A stretch of 64,000 nt of DNA, taken from assembly GCA_021234155.1 (NCBI GenBank), contig JAJEKV010000021.1:20137592-20201591 (forward strand). Reading direction: 5' to 3'. Made by a program: the position numbers and the translations under genes. Shown in pieces: positions 23,531-34,389 of this stretch. The stretch's first letter is position 1, and every line of letters starts with the position of its first letter. Under the pieces are notes generated by a model. The model searched no databases, was not told where the DNA came from, and was given only the letters and a program-made list of their open reading frames with translations. The stretch comes from Isoetes taiwanensis. Taxonomy: Eukaryota; Streptophyta; Lycopodiopsida; Isoetales; Isoetaceae.

Positions 23531-23563
23531 CTAGGCCCGGCAACGCCGGGCACAATAACTAGT
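23531..23563 (+). mobile_element. Helitron 3' terminus
   Basis: A perfect 7-bp stem, GCCCGGC (23535-23541), loop AAC and GCCGGGC (23545-23551), is followed seven bases later by CTAG (23559-23562) and then T. A short GC hairpin just before a terminal CTRR, with insertion before T, is the hallmark of Helitron rolling-circle transposons. No Rep/helicase coding sequence is nearby, so this would be a non-autonomous copy. The 5' end was not found. Confidence 0.65.
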
Positions 23564-23707
23564 ATTGCTTTAATGTTACCATAAGAGGAGACTAATACTG
23601 TATTTAGGAAATGAAATATCTCTTACAAACATGACAATTCAGATGTATCAGAATTTTTGAAATCCATATCTTCTATTTATAATTTATTATCATGACATTA
23701 TATCTTG

Positions 23708-24390
23708 ACAAAGAATAGAATAGAATAGAATAGGTTTTTAGCGTCCACGGAGACCAATTGGCCTATGGAACCCAAAACAAAAAGAAGCGACAAAGCATAT
23801 TCTTGGCGCGGATTAAAACCCCCGCCCGAAGGGTTTGAAGGAAAAACCTTAGCATAATAAGCATCTTGACACAACCATACAATTACGCATGGGGCCGGTT
23901 CAATGCCGTCCCGTAGGACACAAATGAGCCCGTGCATCTATAACCTCCTGGAGGTACGACCCCAACAAACCCACTGACGCCGTAGTCAATAACTGATGCA
24001 ACGGCTGGCCAGGCACTAGTAATCGAACGTGTCGGCTCTTGGATATGGGCAAATCTTTGGTGGTCACGGAGGGCATGACATTCATCCTCAATTGCGCTCG
24101 GTGGCAACACCGACAAAGCCTTTGCTCGTGCTTCCCGGCCCAACGCCCATTTCAATCTTGGGAGGCGATGTGCCCCGTCTTGAATGGAAGCTATAAGTCT
24201 GCGCTTCTTCATGGGTAGCTGGGTGTACAAGTACTGGTGTGGACCTCTTGTGAGCCTAGGATTGACGTGCTGCTGATAGTGTTCCAGCTTAACATGTGTC
24301 AGAGCCTCTGCATCCCAGAGCTTGCGAAGGAAAGTAGCATCAAGGTATACTTTAAGTGCCTCGCGATCCTTCTTTGTCCTGACCTAAAGA
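23708..24390 (-). mobile_element. 5'-truncated LINE family A, copy 2
   Basis: Minus-strand reading gives KDREALKVYLDATFLRKLWD (about 24370-24310), then an open frame of 115 codons (23883-24230) with PMKKRRLIASIQDGAHRL and DHQRFAHIQEPTRSITSAWP. The 3' UTR stem-loop is at 23815-23836 (aaaaccc and gggttt arms). The conserved tail (complement of GGTTCCATAGGCC and CCGTGGACGCTAAAAA) is followed by (TATTC)n at 23711-23732. RT is missing. It is collinear with the copies at 4.7, 36.7 and 54.6 kb. Confidence 0.75.
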
Positions 24391-25500
24391 GAGAATATAT
24401 CGAAATATTGTAGTCAACTAACTTTATGACTTTTGGGAATCTGTCAGAAATCCAAATTTACAATAAAAATAATGAAGGTTTCAATAGTTTTATTTCTGAT
24501 GTATATCAGTCAGCAACCTTTGTTTCATTGTTTCCCAATCATATGAAAAGGGAAGATCTCACCAAGTATAAGAACACCTTTGCTTTATGACCACATTCTT
24601 CTTGTGATCCACCACAGCTCGAATATCTACTGAAAATAAAATCAGGAGAGAGTTTTCCGGTTACCTGCACCCAAACAGACCAACATTAGCATATAAAATG
24701 GTAATAAGGAAAGGGGCATCAGGTAAGCAGTGGAAAACTCTGGCTTATCGCCCTTCACCCATAATTTTCAGCTGAAAATGTATTTAATAGGACCCAATAT
24801 CACAGCATTGATTTAATGGGTTAAATACAAGCCGATAAAATTTTAGATTTAAGTCATGATCAGAGATACCCTATGACCATTCTGAACTTATTCACCTATA
24901 CAACAGCTTTCAAGAACTATTAGCTAGCATAAACCTTATGGGAGATCATAAATGTAGTAAGAAACGCCTAAGGTAAGCATTCCTACAACATTTAGTTTCA
25001 ATGGCTTCCAAAAGACCACATTGGAAGGATGTTGCAGACAAGAAGTTATTGAAATTTACCTTCAAGGATATTCATGAAAGTCCTATTATGTTTAGGAATG
25101 AGCATAGACCCTCAAGAAAGATATTGAATTTTCATGCAAGACAAGCACGAATTAATGCCATTTCTAAAGGATGGATAAAGGAAAGTTGGGACTTCCCAGA
25201 TTTCCATTGTTGTGATACTAGGGAGTGGAAAGAAAAAATAAAGCCTTGGTTCGAAAGATTTTGAATAAGAATTGCATTTCAACTGGAGTTAAAACACACA
25301 AACCTGCTCGGAGTCAGCATAATCTGAACATTACTCTATGTCACATGAAATTAACACCGATTCATGTTGACAAACTTTGCTGTTGGGTTTCATAGGTATA
25401 TCTGGCATTAGGTGCAAAATCATGAAGAAGGAAAGAGAAAGAAATGCTTTCTATTGATTTTCGAACTGTATTAACATTTAATCATTAAACGTCTAGTTTG
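24391..25500. other. Mostly noncoding; one unrecognised 87-codon frame
   Basis: A plus-strand open frame at 25001-25264 (starts MASKRPHWKDVADKKLLKF, ends KIKPWFERF) has a protein-like composition rich in Lys, Trp and Phe but no domain I recognise. It could be a relic exon or a retroelement fragment. The rest shows nothing. Confidence 0.3.
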
Positions 25501-25504
25501 AATA

Positions 25505-25545
25505 ATAGAATAGAATAGAATAGAATAGGGTTTTTAGGGTTTTGA
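25505..25545 (-). mobile_element. Minimal LINE family A tail with (TATTC)n
   Basis: A run of tagaa units (25505-25528) is followed by tagggtttttagggttttga. On the minus strand it reads CTAAAAACCCTATTCTATTC, nearly the end of copy 2 (CTAAAAACCTATTCTATTC). It is best read as an extremely short 5'-truncated insertion. Confidence 0.45.
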
Positions 25546-25762
25546 ATAATGACAATCAAAAGAATCCATATGGTATGAACGCAAATAACTCAGAGAAATG
25601 AATATAGACTGAAGATCATCAATAAACAACTGAACGAAGGAGTATTTTCTATGATTGCACTCTTGTTATGAGAAAATCAATGGAAAGTGTAAGTGCAATA
25701 GTATATAACCAACAAAACAAATGAGCTAACGCAAGAGAATGTAGTAAGGAAGACCATTATGT

Positions 25763-27085
25763 TCAAGCCAGTAGAGGTAGTTCAGCCAATGCAGATTCAA
25801 TATTTTCCCTTAGATATTCGAGATCTACTATACCTTCAAGAAACTTATCATATGACGCTAGATCAAAGTGACCATGCCCACATAGTGCTGTTAAAATCAC
25901 CTTGGACTCTCCAGTCTCCTTGCAATGCAAAACCTCCCTGATTGTTGCTGCAATCGCATGGGTGGGCTCTGGAGCTTGAATAATTCCTTCACTTCGTGCA
26001 AATTGTAGGGCATCTACAAACATTTCATACTTGGTTAACAACAATAACACAATATGCTTTATCTTGTAAAGCTTACCTTGGAAACATTCATTCTGTGGTA
26101 TAGAAAGGGCTTCCATGAGTCCAAGGCTATAAATATGGGAAACCAGAGGGGCCATGCCATGGTATCTCAACCCTCCTGATGCCAAAAGGTCTGTCTCAAA
26201 AGTAAAAAGAAATTGAAACTTAAGCCTAACTATGTTTATAAGAAAATGCTTAAACACTGCATGAATAGGATCAGGTATAAAATTGTAGCCCGGGGTATGC
26301 ATTTTAAGGGAGAGGAGTCAATCCTGGCGACTGCATAATCATAGGCATATATTCCTTTTGTCAAGGATGGGCATGCAAAGAGCTCAACGGCCTGATGATT
26401 GGATTCATTTTGCTGCAAAATTTTTCTCGCGATAAATGGAAATGCAAAGGCCGCCAAAATTGGAGCCTCCACTGCGCAACCCACCAAGATATTAGAACTT
26501 CCCCACAAGTATCCATTTGGAGTAAGGCCTCCTCTCCAATTATTGTCCGATGCAATAGTACATGGTTGAGTACACTGCCAAGTGCATACCATGTATCCTT
26601 ATACACCATTAAACCGATGACCTTTGACTACTCCTGGGCTACGGTGTGTCCTTGTCTTTCTCAAGCATTGCACACCCACCTTTGTCTGGAAGATGGAGAC
26701 GGATATACCTCTGCACCCCGTGGTCTTCATCATAGATTTCCTATATGGTTTTTGGTCATATGAAGCTCGCACTTGCCAAACCTAGCATCCCATCACCTAT
26801 AATTAGTAGAGAATAGAAACTACTAAATTTTTTGTACTAATATTAGCATTCATTTCACCATAGATTCATAAAGTTTTAATCAATTAGTACCTAAGATGTC
26901 AGCAATTTATAACAAGTGACAGCTAATCTCAAATAATTAGTACCTAAGATTTTCTTTCAATGTAATGCAGAGAATTTTAAGAAATGTATCTGATCACCTG
27001 GCACTTGAGATTGAAGACAGAACAAGCAAATGCAAGTGCACTTCCCCACTAACCAGCACCAATCTCAGTTGTTAGACATTTGTAT
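25763..27085 (-). pseudogene. Tryptophan synthase beta chain, type 2 (TrpB2), decayed
   Basis: TrpB2 joins indole and serine to form tryptophan with PLP. Minus-strand exons: 26998-27085 (LTTEIGAG, stop, WGSALAFACSVFNLKC; the stop is TAG where the family has Gln), about 26258-26781 (VWQVRASYDQKPYRKSMMKT; WYALGSVLNHVLLHRTIIGE; AFAFPFIARKIL; LFACPSLTKGIYAYDYA; KMHTPGYNFIPDPIHA), 26077-26190 (GGLRYHGMAPLVSHIYSLGL, EALSIPQNECFQ) and 25763-26013 (DALQFARSEGIIQAPEPTHA; KVILTALCGHGHFDLASYDK; stop). Splice sites are preserved, so it is not a processed copy. Frame changes occur after SMMKT, around DTCGEV and before KMHTPG, besides the nonsense codon. The N-terminal third, with the PLP-lysine region SHK.N, was not found upstream. 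The GGLRYHG and CGHGHFD signatures distinguish it from classical plant TrpB. Confidence 0.88.
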
Positions 27086-28124
27086 CTGTAAAAGGAAGAC
27101 ATGCAAAAACTATTACATCTAGCCCAGCAGCAGGTTTTATTTAGCAGCAAATATTCTACCATGTATTTGCACTAAACTGGCTTATATCTGAGAAAGACAC
27201 CTGGAATGAAGGATTATATCATCATGCATGATGAGGCCATAACACAACTTCATTATTAAATCACCATTACCGTCCCATTATGGTATTACAGGTTGAGTTC
27301 CAACAGGCTGCACATAAACTAAACTTGTGCCAAAATGATAAAAGGCCAATAGCTACAGTCTGTTATGAAGGTATATCCATTTGCCTATCACAATCAAAGC
27401 TGAAAGCATCCACGGTACAAGCACACCTATTGTATGCCTGCATTCAAGGTTAAACTATCTGTAACTTAAACCAGCACCTTAGCCTCCCAAATACAATGAA
27501 GCATTCTATTAGGCTGCCCCTTGACATAACCAGCAGGCCTATTCTGGAAAAAACCTTATGGGGAACGCTAAGGCCATGATTATATAGAACAGCAACCCAT
27601 TATACCAAAGCAGGCAACAATATCCATACAATCGGCCGCCAAGGATGGATCACTGCATTTCCAGCTAGGTACAGATATAATCCAAAGCCACACTTACCAT
27701 ATATTAACCTATTTTTACCAGTAATCGGAACACCAGAGCAGTCCAGGCATTATACAGGAAATAAATTCAGAGATGTACGAATCTAGAACCAGTTTATTTA
27801 GAAGATAAGAACTATAAACGTGATTGGAAGCACCACGATTGCCATTCCTTTGCACAGCTCCGCCAGCATTTGGCTTTTTGTTGAACCCAAACATTCTATG
27901 CTTGACCCAAACATACCTCCGGAAATCCAAGGACCCTTAAACGTATCTGCCCGGCAACCAGCAAAGCATCTAACCCCCTTGACGTATTTCTAAGTGCATA
28001 CCCCTGCAGGAAAACCGCTCCTCAAACTGTGGAAATACAGCTCCTCCACCCTTAAGTATACGTACTTCAAAAACTCAAAAAAACCCCTTCATCGCCCGCG
28101 CACATGTTTTATACGGAAAAAAGA
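27086..28124. other. No recognisable feature
   Basis: Expected position of upstream TrpB2 exons, but none could be read on the minus strand. Confidence 0.4.
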
Positions 28125-28297
28125 GGTGAACCCCCCGGGGATTCCCACGGCCCATAGCCAAAGGAGTTTAAGCACAATTTGATTGGTAGGAGAGGTCCAT
28201 TGGTCAGACAGTTTTACCACATTTTCTCTTTGGTCCTCAATGGCCTTCCATGGTGGATGAAAGTTCATTAGATGAAAAATTAGATTCCCATGAACAG
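28125..28297. mobile_element. MITE-like element with GGTGAACCCCCC terminus, copy 2
   Basis: The left end ggtgaaccccccggggattc mirrors the right end of the 12.3 kb copy. Shared internal words are cagttttaccacattttctc and attagattccca. The right end here has lost the G-run. No coding capacity. Confidence 0.5.
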
Positions 28298-29220
28298 CTT
28301 CATTGCCAAGAGGAGTTTTTTTTACCAAAATAGCTTATGCCAGAAATCCTAGTACCAGCAAGATGCCAAAGTGTTATTGGCTGAAAATTCGCAGTTTTGT
28401 TGCCAAGACTCCTCCCTCCCCCCCGGATGCATTTTTGTTCCAAGAATTGCCACCTACACTTTCTAACCAGGTACAATCTATTCATTCTGAGGGTTATATG
28501 ATCATTACCTCCATGACTAGGTCTATCTTGAGATAGACACAATGCTTATAGTTGATCGTTGAATCAGTCATGGACTCCAGATCCGAGATCTGGTGAGGAT
28601 TGTTGAAAGACTTAGTGCAAGCATTAGAATTAGATATATGGACACAATGAAAGCATTATGTTGAAGTGGGAATGGAGACATCTCCACAATCCATAATGGA
28701 TCAGCAACCCCAGCATTAGACTAGCAAATGGGATCAGAGTGGTTCTTCATCTGATGTCAGAACATTGAACTTGAGAATTATAGGTGACAAGAGGCAGCCA
28801 ACCATTCAGATATGGATGAGGCACTATATTTTCTCAATAATATCATGCATATGAATGTTGATGGGTTGTCTCAACTACTAGGGTGGGAGCGGCAAGCATT
28901 AATTGTCCTCGCCATCTTTTAGTTCGGTTTCAGAATGGCCTCAGCTGACTCCATGTCTTACAGTACGGAAAGCACCTCGGGGGACTGGTTTTTCAGTGCA
29001 AGATGACATCTTCCCTCTTCAATTGTGTAATGGTAAGAAGGAGCTTTGCAAGATAAGGGAAGCGTGCGTATAAAAGAAATGGCAGTTTATAGGGGAGGTG
29101 CAATAATTATTCTAGACCACTGGCATTCTAACCCTTCGATTGCCTATGTATAGATAATCGAACTATGTATCTATTTCGTTGATTCTAGGCCTTCATGCCC
29201 TGTTCTCTTTTTTCAGCTTC
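28298..29220. other. No recognisable feature
   Basis: No exon, repeat array or transposon end recognised. Confidence 0.4.
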
Positions 29221-29224
29221 TTGC

Positions 29225-29320
29225 CTAGTTCCATTCCATGGCTCTTTGTTGGTCTCCCGTGGATGCTAAAATCCATTCTATCTACGTACCTACCTACCTA
29301 TCTATCTATCTATTTATCTA
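29225..29320 (+). mobile_element. LINE family A tail with (CTAC/TATC)n
   Basis: ttccattccatggctctttg, then tctcccgtggatgctaaaat, matches the family tail GGTCCCATAGGCC...CTCCGTGGACGATAAAA. It is followed at 29282-29320 by ctacctacctatctatctat. No coding part is attached, so the copy is strongly 5'-truncated. Confidence 0.5.
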
Positions 29321-31010
29321 TGAGCTACATATGTCAAAATTGGATATCTCGGGTGGAAAGCTCGTGTAGTAAGATTCATATTGATATGTGATTAGGCCCA
29401 AACCTATCATGTCATATACCTGTATTTTGTACTTTCAATTCGGGTATCTTTTTAGGCGCCATTTAGTCCACTACAACCATTTCTAGAGGTACCTTCCCCA
29501 GCACATAGCTTGGATGAAAGCGGGCCTTCTAGGGTATTTCAAGACACACAGCCTGATACACAACATCACCATGATCTTATTTATACTTTGGATACTCAGG
29601 TTCAACATTTACCTCCTACATTAGGGGTAAAGGCACATCTATGATAATGTTTATTTGGAGATACCTCAATTACTGACTACAATGGTTAGGATTCTACAAA
29701 AACAGTGGATGTCTTAGTAACTTCAGAGGCAGAAATTGAGATGGGAGTTGAGGTGGGAGTGTAGACTTCTCCAACATAAGATGACAATTCACGCCAAGCT
29801 TCAGTTGGTGTCTGCGGTCACCGTTAGTACTAGCATGTGACGCTGGGTATAGGTTTTAGAAGCCTTGGAGCATGTGATGACATCAGTACTAGAATGTCCT
29901 ACTAGCGCACCCCCTCCCTCAGCCACCAATCCGAGCAGCTTTCATGGTACAAACTAAAGTGCAAATTGAGACATAGCCAGATGTAGATTTAGATGTCTAA
30001 ATGCAAGAGAGAGCCAATGAATCATACATAGGAGTTAGAAATGAAAGCCTTGGATAGCACACGGTGTACAAGTTTAGATCAGCTCAGCATTCGAACTTAC
30101 GGCTCGTGGAGGTCCAGGGAACATGCTCTGTTTGGATGATACTGAGGATTCTTTTTCACAGATACAATGCACATCCTGAGCCCAAGAACTTTTACAGGAC
30201 GGAAAGTGGGTGCTCAACGATAAAACCGACCACATCATCTAATGGTGCATTTTTTGTTGTCACGGGATACATACATGCTACAACATGGGTGTCATCTCAA
30301 GGGCACTCACTTTCCGGTGCTCTCCCCAGTTCAGCTGACGTCGACGTGAGGAGCTATGCAAGGTTCAAGAGGCGAGGCTTCAAATAAAATGGAAAGATAA
30401 ATGGGGGAGGCACAACACTCATTTTGACCCGTGGCCTCAAATCCTGGTTGGGTTACTTCTAACTACCCCTCTCCCCAAAAAAAAAAAAACCCGATTGTAT
30501 TTGTCTTGCTTGGTTTTCTTTTCATATTTTGTCATTTATCTGTGACGAAACTTAGTCCCCAAGTCTCATGTGGGCTCCTTCTAGATCGGCTTTGAGCATC
30601 TAGGCATAAATCTCTGTGTGGCCATAATCCAGGTGCAGCTGAGGCAGATGAGGAGTTGGAGAATATGGGGTTTGAATACGTGCCAATCCACTTGTAGGAA
30701 AAGCGGTTGGTGATCTGAGTCCACTTCTTCATCTCTGTTGTTTGTGCCAGATATTCTTTAACGGATAGAATATTACCTTCAAACTTTTGGGACGAGACAG
30801 CAAGACCTTACGTCATCAACTATGTCATCAAGTCCACGAGATGGTTATGCAACAACTCCAAAGAGATCAGGTCCCCCATCAACTTGAGAAAACATCACCT
30901 TGCTACTCCAACGGCTAGCAAGTAGACAAGCTTTTAGCAAACTAGGATACCTATGGTTAGATACTTGAATATGTTAGATTTATGGATGATCACATTCATG
31001 ACGGGATCAG
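29321..31010. other. No recognisable coding feature
   Basis: A plus-strand open frame of 107 codons at 30064-30387 has no recognisable motif. A poly(A) run lies at about 30477-30489. Nothing else stands out. Confidence 0.4.
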
Positions 31011-31034
31011 AAAGCAATCCGAGTGAGGCCCTTT

Positions 31035-31112
31035 GTTCTGTAACCGTCCTATGGCCCGTTGAGGTCCCCATGGACGTAAAAAATATATCCTATTTTATCT
31101 TATCTTATCTTG
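31035..31112 (+). mobile_element. LINE family A tail with (TTATC)n
   Basis: gtaaccgtcctatggcccgt followed by gaggtccccatggacgtaaa matches the family tail. It is followed by tcctattttatcttatctta, a TTATC-type microsatellite. No coding part is attached. Confidence 0.55.
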
Positions 31113-31481
31113 TTCCCTGTTATATTTGTTATATTCAGTTCTTGCATCATATGTATAATTGTTCGGTTCTTGCATCAAATGTATAATTGGTCAACAATGT
31201 CTAGTAATTCTTGAAAGGTGAAAGCAAATTGATAGTACATAAGAGATTGAATCATGGTTTTGAGATTTGCACATTTCTCATATTGTGATATAGCTACATT
31301 TTTGTGAAACCCAAGTACTTACTCCCAGATTTGAGTATTTTTTGAAAGGTCACATGTATGGAAAGAGAATTGATAGTACATTTGAATCCTGGTTTTAAGA
31401 TTTGCACACTTCTCATATTGTGATGCAGCTAGATCTTGGTAAAATTCAAGTATACTCCCAACTTGAGTTTACAGACAATGT

Positions 31482-33133
31482 TTACCTCGAGACATGTTTA
31501 GATCCGAAAAGGAAGCCCAAGACAATCCCCAAAGCCATGAAGGTCCAAGTAGTGTGCAAGAGAGCACGGCCCTGCTTCTGCACACACATTAGCAATGCAT
31601 TGACATCCTCCTGAACCTTTTGGAGGCGCCAATTCATCTTCTCTAAATGTAACCTAGAAGCCTGGCTGCAGCTATGGAGTCCATTGAGCTCATTTAAGGC
31701 TGATTCTGCTAAGCTGGACATGCACCCCCTTCCTGCCTCTGTTGCATTTATCTCAAAGGCCCTCTTTGGTATGCTTGGATGTTCTGCTGCAAATTCTGGC
31801 GCATCAAAATATTGCTCCTCTGCCATCAAACTGCGCGATATCTGCACTTCCTCTTCACAGAATGCCTGCGCAATCCTAAGCCACTTTGCAAATGTTTTCC
31901 TAGCATGGCTTTCCATGAAACTCTCCACGGGTGCTTCAAAAATTTTATTACAGTGATTTGAAAAAAGCAAAAACAAACATTCAATTCAGCAATTTTCAAT
32001 GGAAATCTAGGCATGTTTGAATTCAGAGAAACAAGAACCCTAAATACCTTTGATGCCCCACAATCCAGGGTTAAATTCCATTTTAACTCTCATTTTAATC
32101 TGACAACCCCATCCTCTGGGATGGGAGATAAAAATCAGATCACCAGAAGCGTGAAATCTTTCACCTCCAGGGACCTGCAATATGGGTTCTGACTTTATTA
32201 TGAAGGCATCCCCTTGCTTCATGAACTGTTGTGTTTCTTTTACAGTTACTCTACTAGAAACTGTAAAGAAAAATATAGATCAGACCTAGTTCCTTCAACC
32301 ATGTACCAGAAATGAACACTTACCAAGAAGTGTCTGCAGGAATTTTGGTCCCATTATTGAGGCTGAAAAATTCACCTCCCTTTTTCCCTCACTATTCCAT
32401 TCTGAGACTTGGGTCAAGGGATCGTTATTGGCTTCCTTGTGGAACCGTTTCACAAACTTGTCATCTTTGAAAAGGATATGAAAAGCAGTCTGAAATTAAA
32501 TCAAGATACTTAAATAGATTGAATGCAATAGTGTTGAAAATGTACAATAGTGAGGAAAAAAGTTGAAATAAGTAAGACCTGAGCATCTAGAAACTCCAGG
32601 TATCCCTCAAACACAACTATTCTCACCATCTTGTACTGTTCTCACCATTTTCTTTTAAGGAGCATCTTGTAGATCCTACCTGTTTGTGAGACCATGGAGA
32701 AGAAAAATGGTTTTCCTTTCTTTTTACCTTTTCTCTCTCAATTCACGCCATTCTGTTTACATTTTCACCCTTCTTAAGAACCTCCATATTCTTCCTTGTG
32801 AACAATGCCAAGAGGGTCTTTTGGAAACAAAGACCGGAATGAGTTTAAGTCCACAAGTCCAAGTAATCTAATAATAGCTTTGAAATGCATCTATAAAATG
32901 AGGAAAAACCATATACAACCCCAAGAGCTTTCCCGAAAAATCCATCAAATACTGCTTACAAGATGCATAAGAAAGAAAAACCTAATGAGAATATGATATG
33001 TCGCAGAGACGTTCCAAATAAAAATTTATCTCTGTGCTTGACATAGCATAATATCAACAAAACCTGAAACAAGAAGGGGCAGACAAGGATTTAACTACGG
33101 CAGCCAATGCTGTTGCCATCTGAATCAATTCTG
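31482..33133 (-). CDS. Putative VASt/StAR-like lipid-binding protein with C-terminal membrane anchor
   Basis: The last three exons join in phase: 32324-32489 (TAFHILFKDDKFVKRFHKEA; WNSEGKREVNFSASIMGPKF), 32048-32260 (SSRVTVKETQQFMKQGDAF, PGGERFHASGDLIFISHP, KMRVKMEFNPGLWGIK) and 31482-31933 (PVESFMESHARKTFAKWL; AESALNELNGL; LHLEKMNWRLQKVQEDVNAL; WTFMALGIVLGFLFGSKHVSR; stop). The layout is an FKDD..F start, a central WN..G.RE strand, a pGGERF block and a C-terminal helix before KWLRIA. It resembles VASt domains, which bind sterols at endoplasmic reticulum contact sites. A coiled coil and one transmembrane helix follow, which suggests a tail-anchored protein. A further exon (NKSIPELIQMATALAAVVKS, about 33065-33153) is likely, but its junction phase was not solved. 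The domain name is inferred from pattern only. Confidence 0.6.
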
Positions 33134-33153
33134 GTATCGACTTGTTCACCTGC

Positions 33154-33569
33154 GCAGCAACAATTTGTTAAAGTTGGAACTTTCCTACTCTATACTTAAC
33201 TGGAATTGGAAGGGGAATTTCTCCCAAAGATTCCGTCATTCGCCCTTGCCCTTGCGTTGAAGAAAAATAAGGTTCAAAAGTGGCTTGGGCCAAAAAAAAA
33301 AAAAACATTGGGTGCGTATAAACGGTCCAACACATTTTGTCGGTAAAATATGAGTTTTTGAATTGCCCCGTTGCTAGGCAACCCGTTAGGGAATTTTGTG
33401 GTATACTCTTGTTGTACTCATGTCATATTCGTAAACCATTGCTAAGGCGAAATTCCTGGTAATTATACGATTTGTTCTTTTTAGAAAACCTAGGTTATAC
33501 TATGTCTAAGCGGCGCCGTCATAAGCCCGCCGACGAATAATTTTTTTCCTCAACCTTTGACTTGAACCT
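33154..33569 (-). promoter_or_regulatory. 5' flank of the membrane-protein gene
   Basis: Upstream sequence on the minus strand includes a G/C word gcggcgccgtca near 33512, shared with the NHX flank, and AT-rich DNA. No start site can be fixed. Confidence 0.25.
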
Positions 33570-33685
33570 CTTTCTTGCTTCACTCTGGCGTCTTCAACCT
33601 CCGGTTATGGCGTCTTTCAACCTCTGTCTTTCTTGCTTCGCTCTGGCGTCTTCAACCTCCGGTTATGGCATCTTCAAGTTCTAAG
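33570..33685 (+). repeat. Two tandem 58-bp units
   Basis: ctttcttgcttcactctggc (33570) is repeated at 33628 as ctttcttgcttcgctctggc. Both copies continue gtcttcaacctccggttatg. A minus-strand open frame of 127 codons at 33674-34057 borders the array and has no recognisable domain. Confidence 0.8.
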
Positions 33686-34389
33686 CCGAGGCTCCTGCCA
33701 TTTTTTTTCTTGCTGCAAAGTCGCCCCTATATAGAACAATAAAAGATCAAGCGGATTTTCTTGCTTTATTTTCCTTTGTTGTATTTTCCTCAAATCAGTC
33801 TCTCCTACTTCGCCATAGCCCTCTTCTTGTTTTGAAGGCAGAGTATGCTCGATTCCTCGAAACCTTCTGTGAGGAGAGTGCCTTTTAAGTACCAATCTAC
33901 CCATAGGCGACTTCGGCATCCACCATATCTCCTCTTTCCATACTTCTGCCGAATCTCCTCTTACATAGCTCTGCAAGAAGCATTCAATGGCCCTGCAGAG
34001 CCATTCTAAAACTGTGATGCTCTCAGAATCTATCTGATGCTCCCATCGTACAAACACAGGAACTCCCCTCCCGTGGCGACTACATCATCATGGTAGGTCC
34101 CCCGTCATACTCGGACCACTTGAGATGGCCAAGTGCCGGGCGAGGAACACGGAGGTGTCATTTGTCCCACGTCCTCTATGGGGATCCTATACAGCAGAAG
34201 CATACATACATGTTAGCATACAACAATCATGTTGAAACAATATACCACCACGAAGGGTGGCCCATCCATCATCATCAACGAAAAGACAATACAACCATAA
34301 ATAACATGAGCAATACACTATGACAAGGTCATACTACGGGCTCGACTCCATGGGATCAACAACCAGTCCGCGCCTCAAGATATCCCAGC

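Noticed and set aside
29282-29320. Simple (CTAC/TATC) repeat as an isolated microsatellite
   Set aside because: It follows a LINE-tail match, so it is better explained as the 3' end of a truncated LINE.
30064-30387. 107-codon plus-strand open frame
   Set aside because: No motif, no exon borders and no similarity to the transposons in the window.
33674-34057. 127-codon minus-strand open frame
   Set aside because: No recognisable domain and no splice-supported context. It may be a chance frame.
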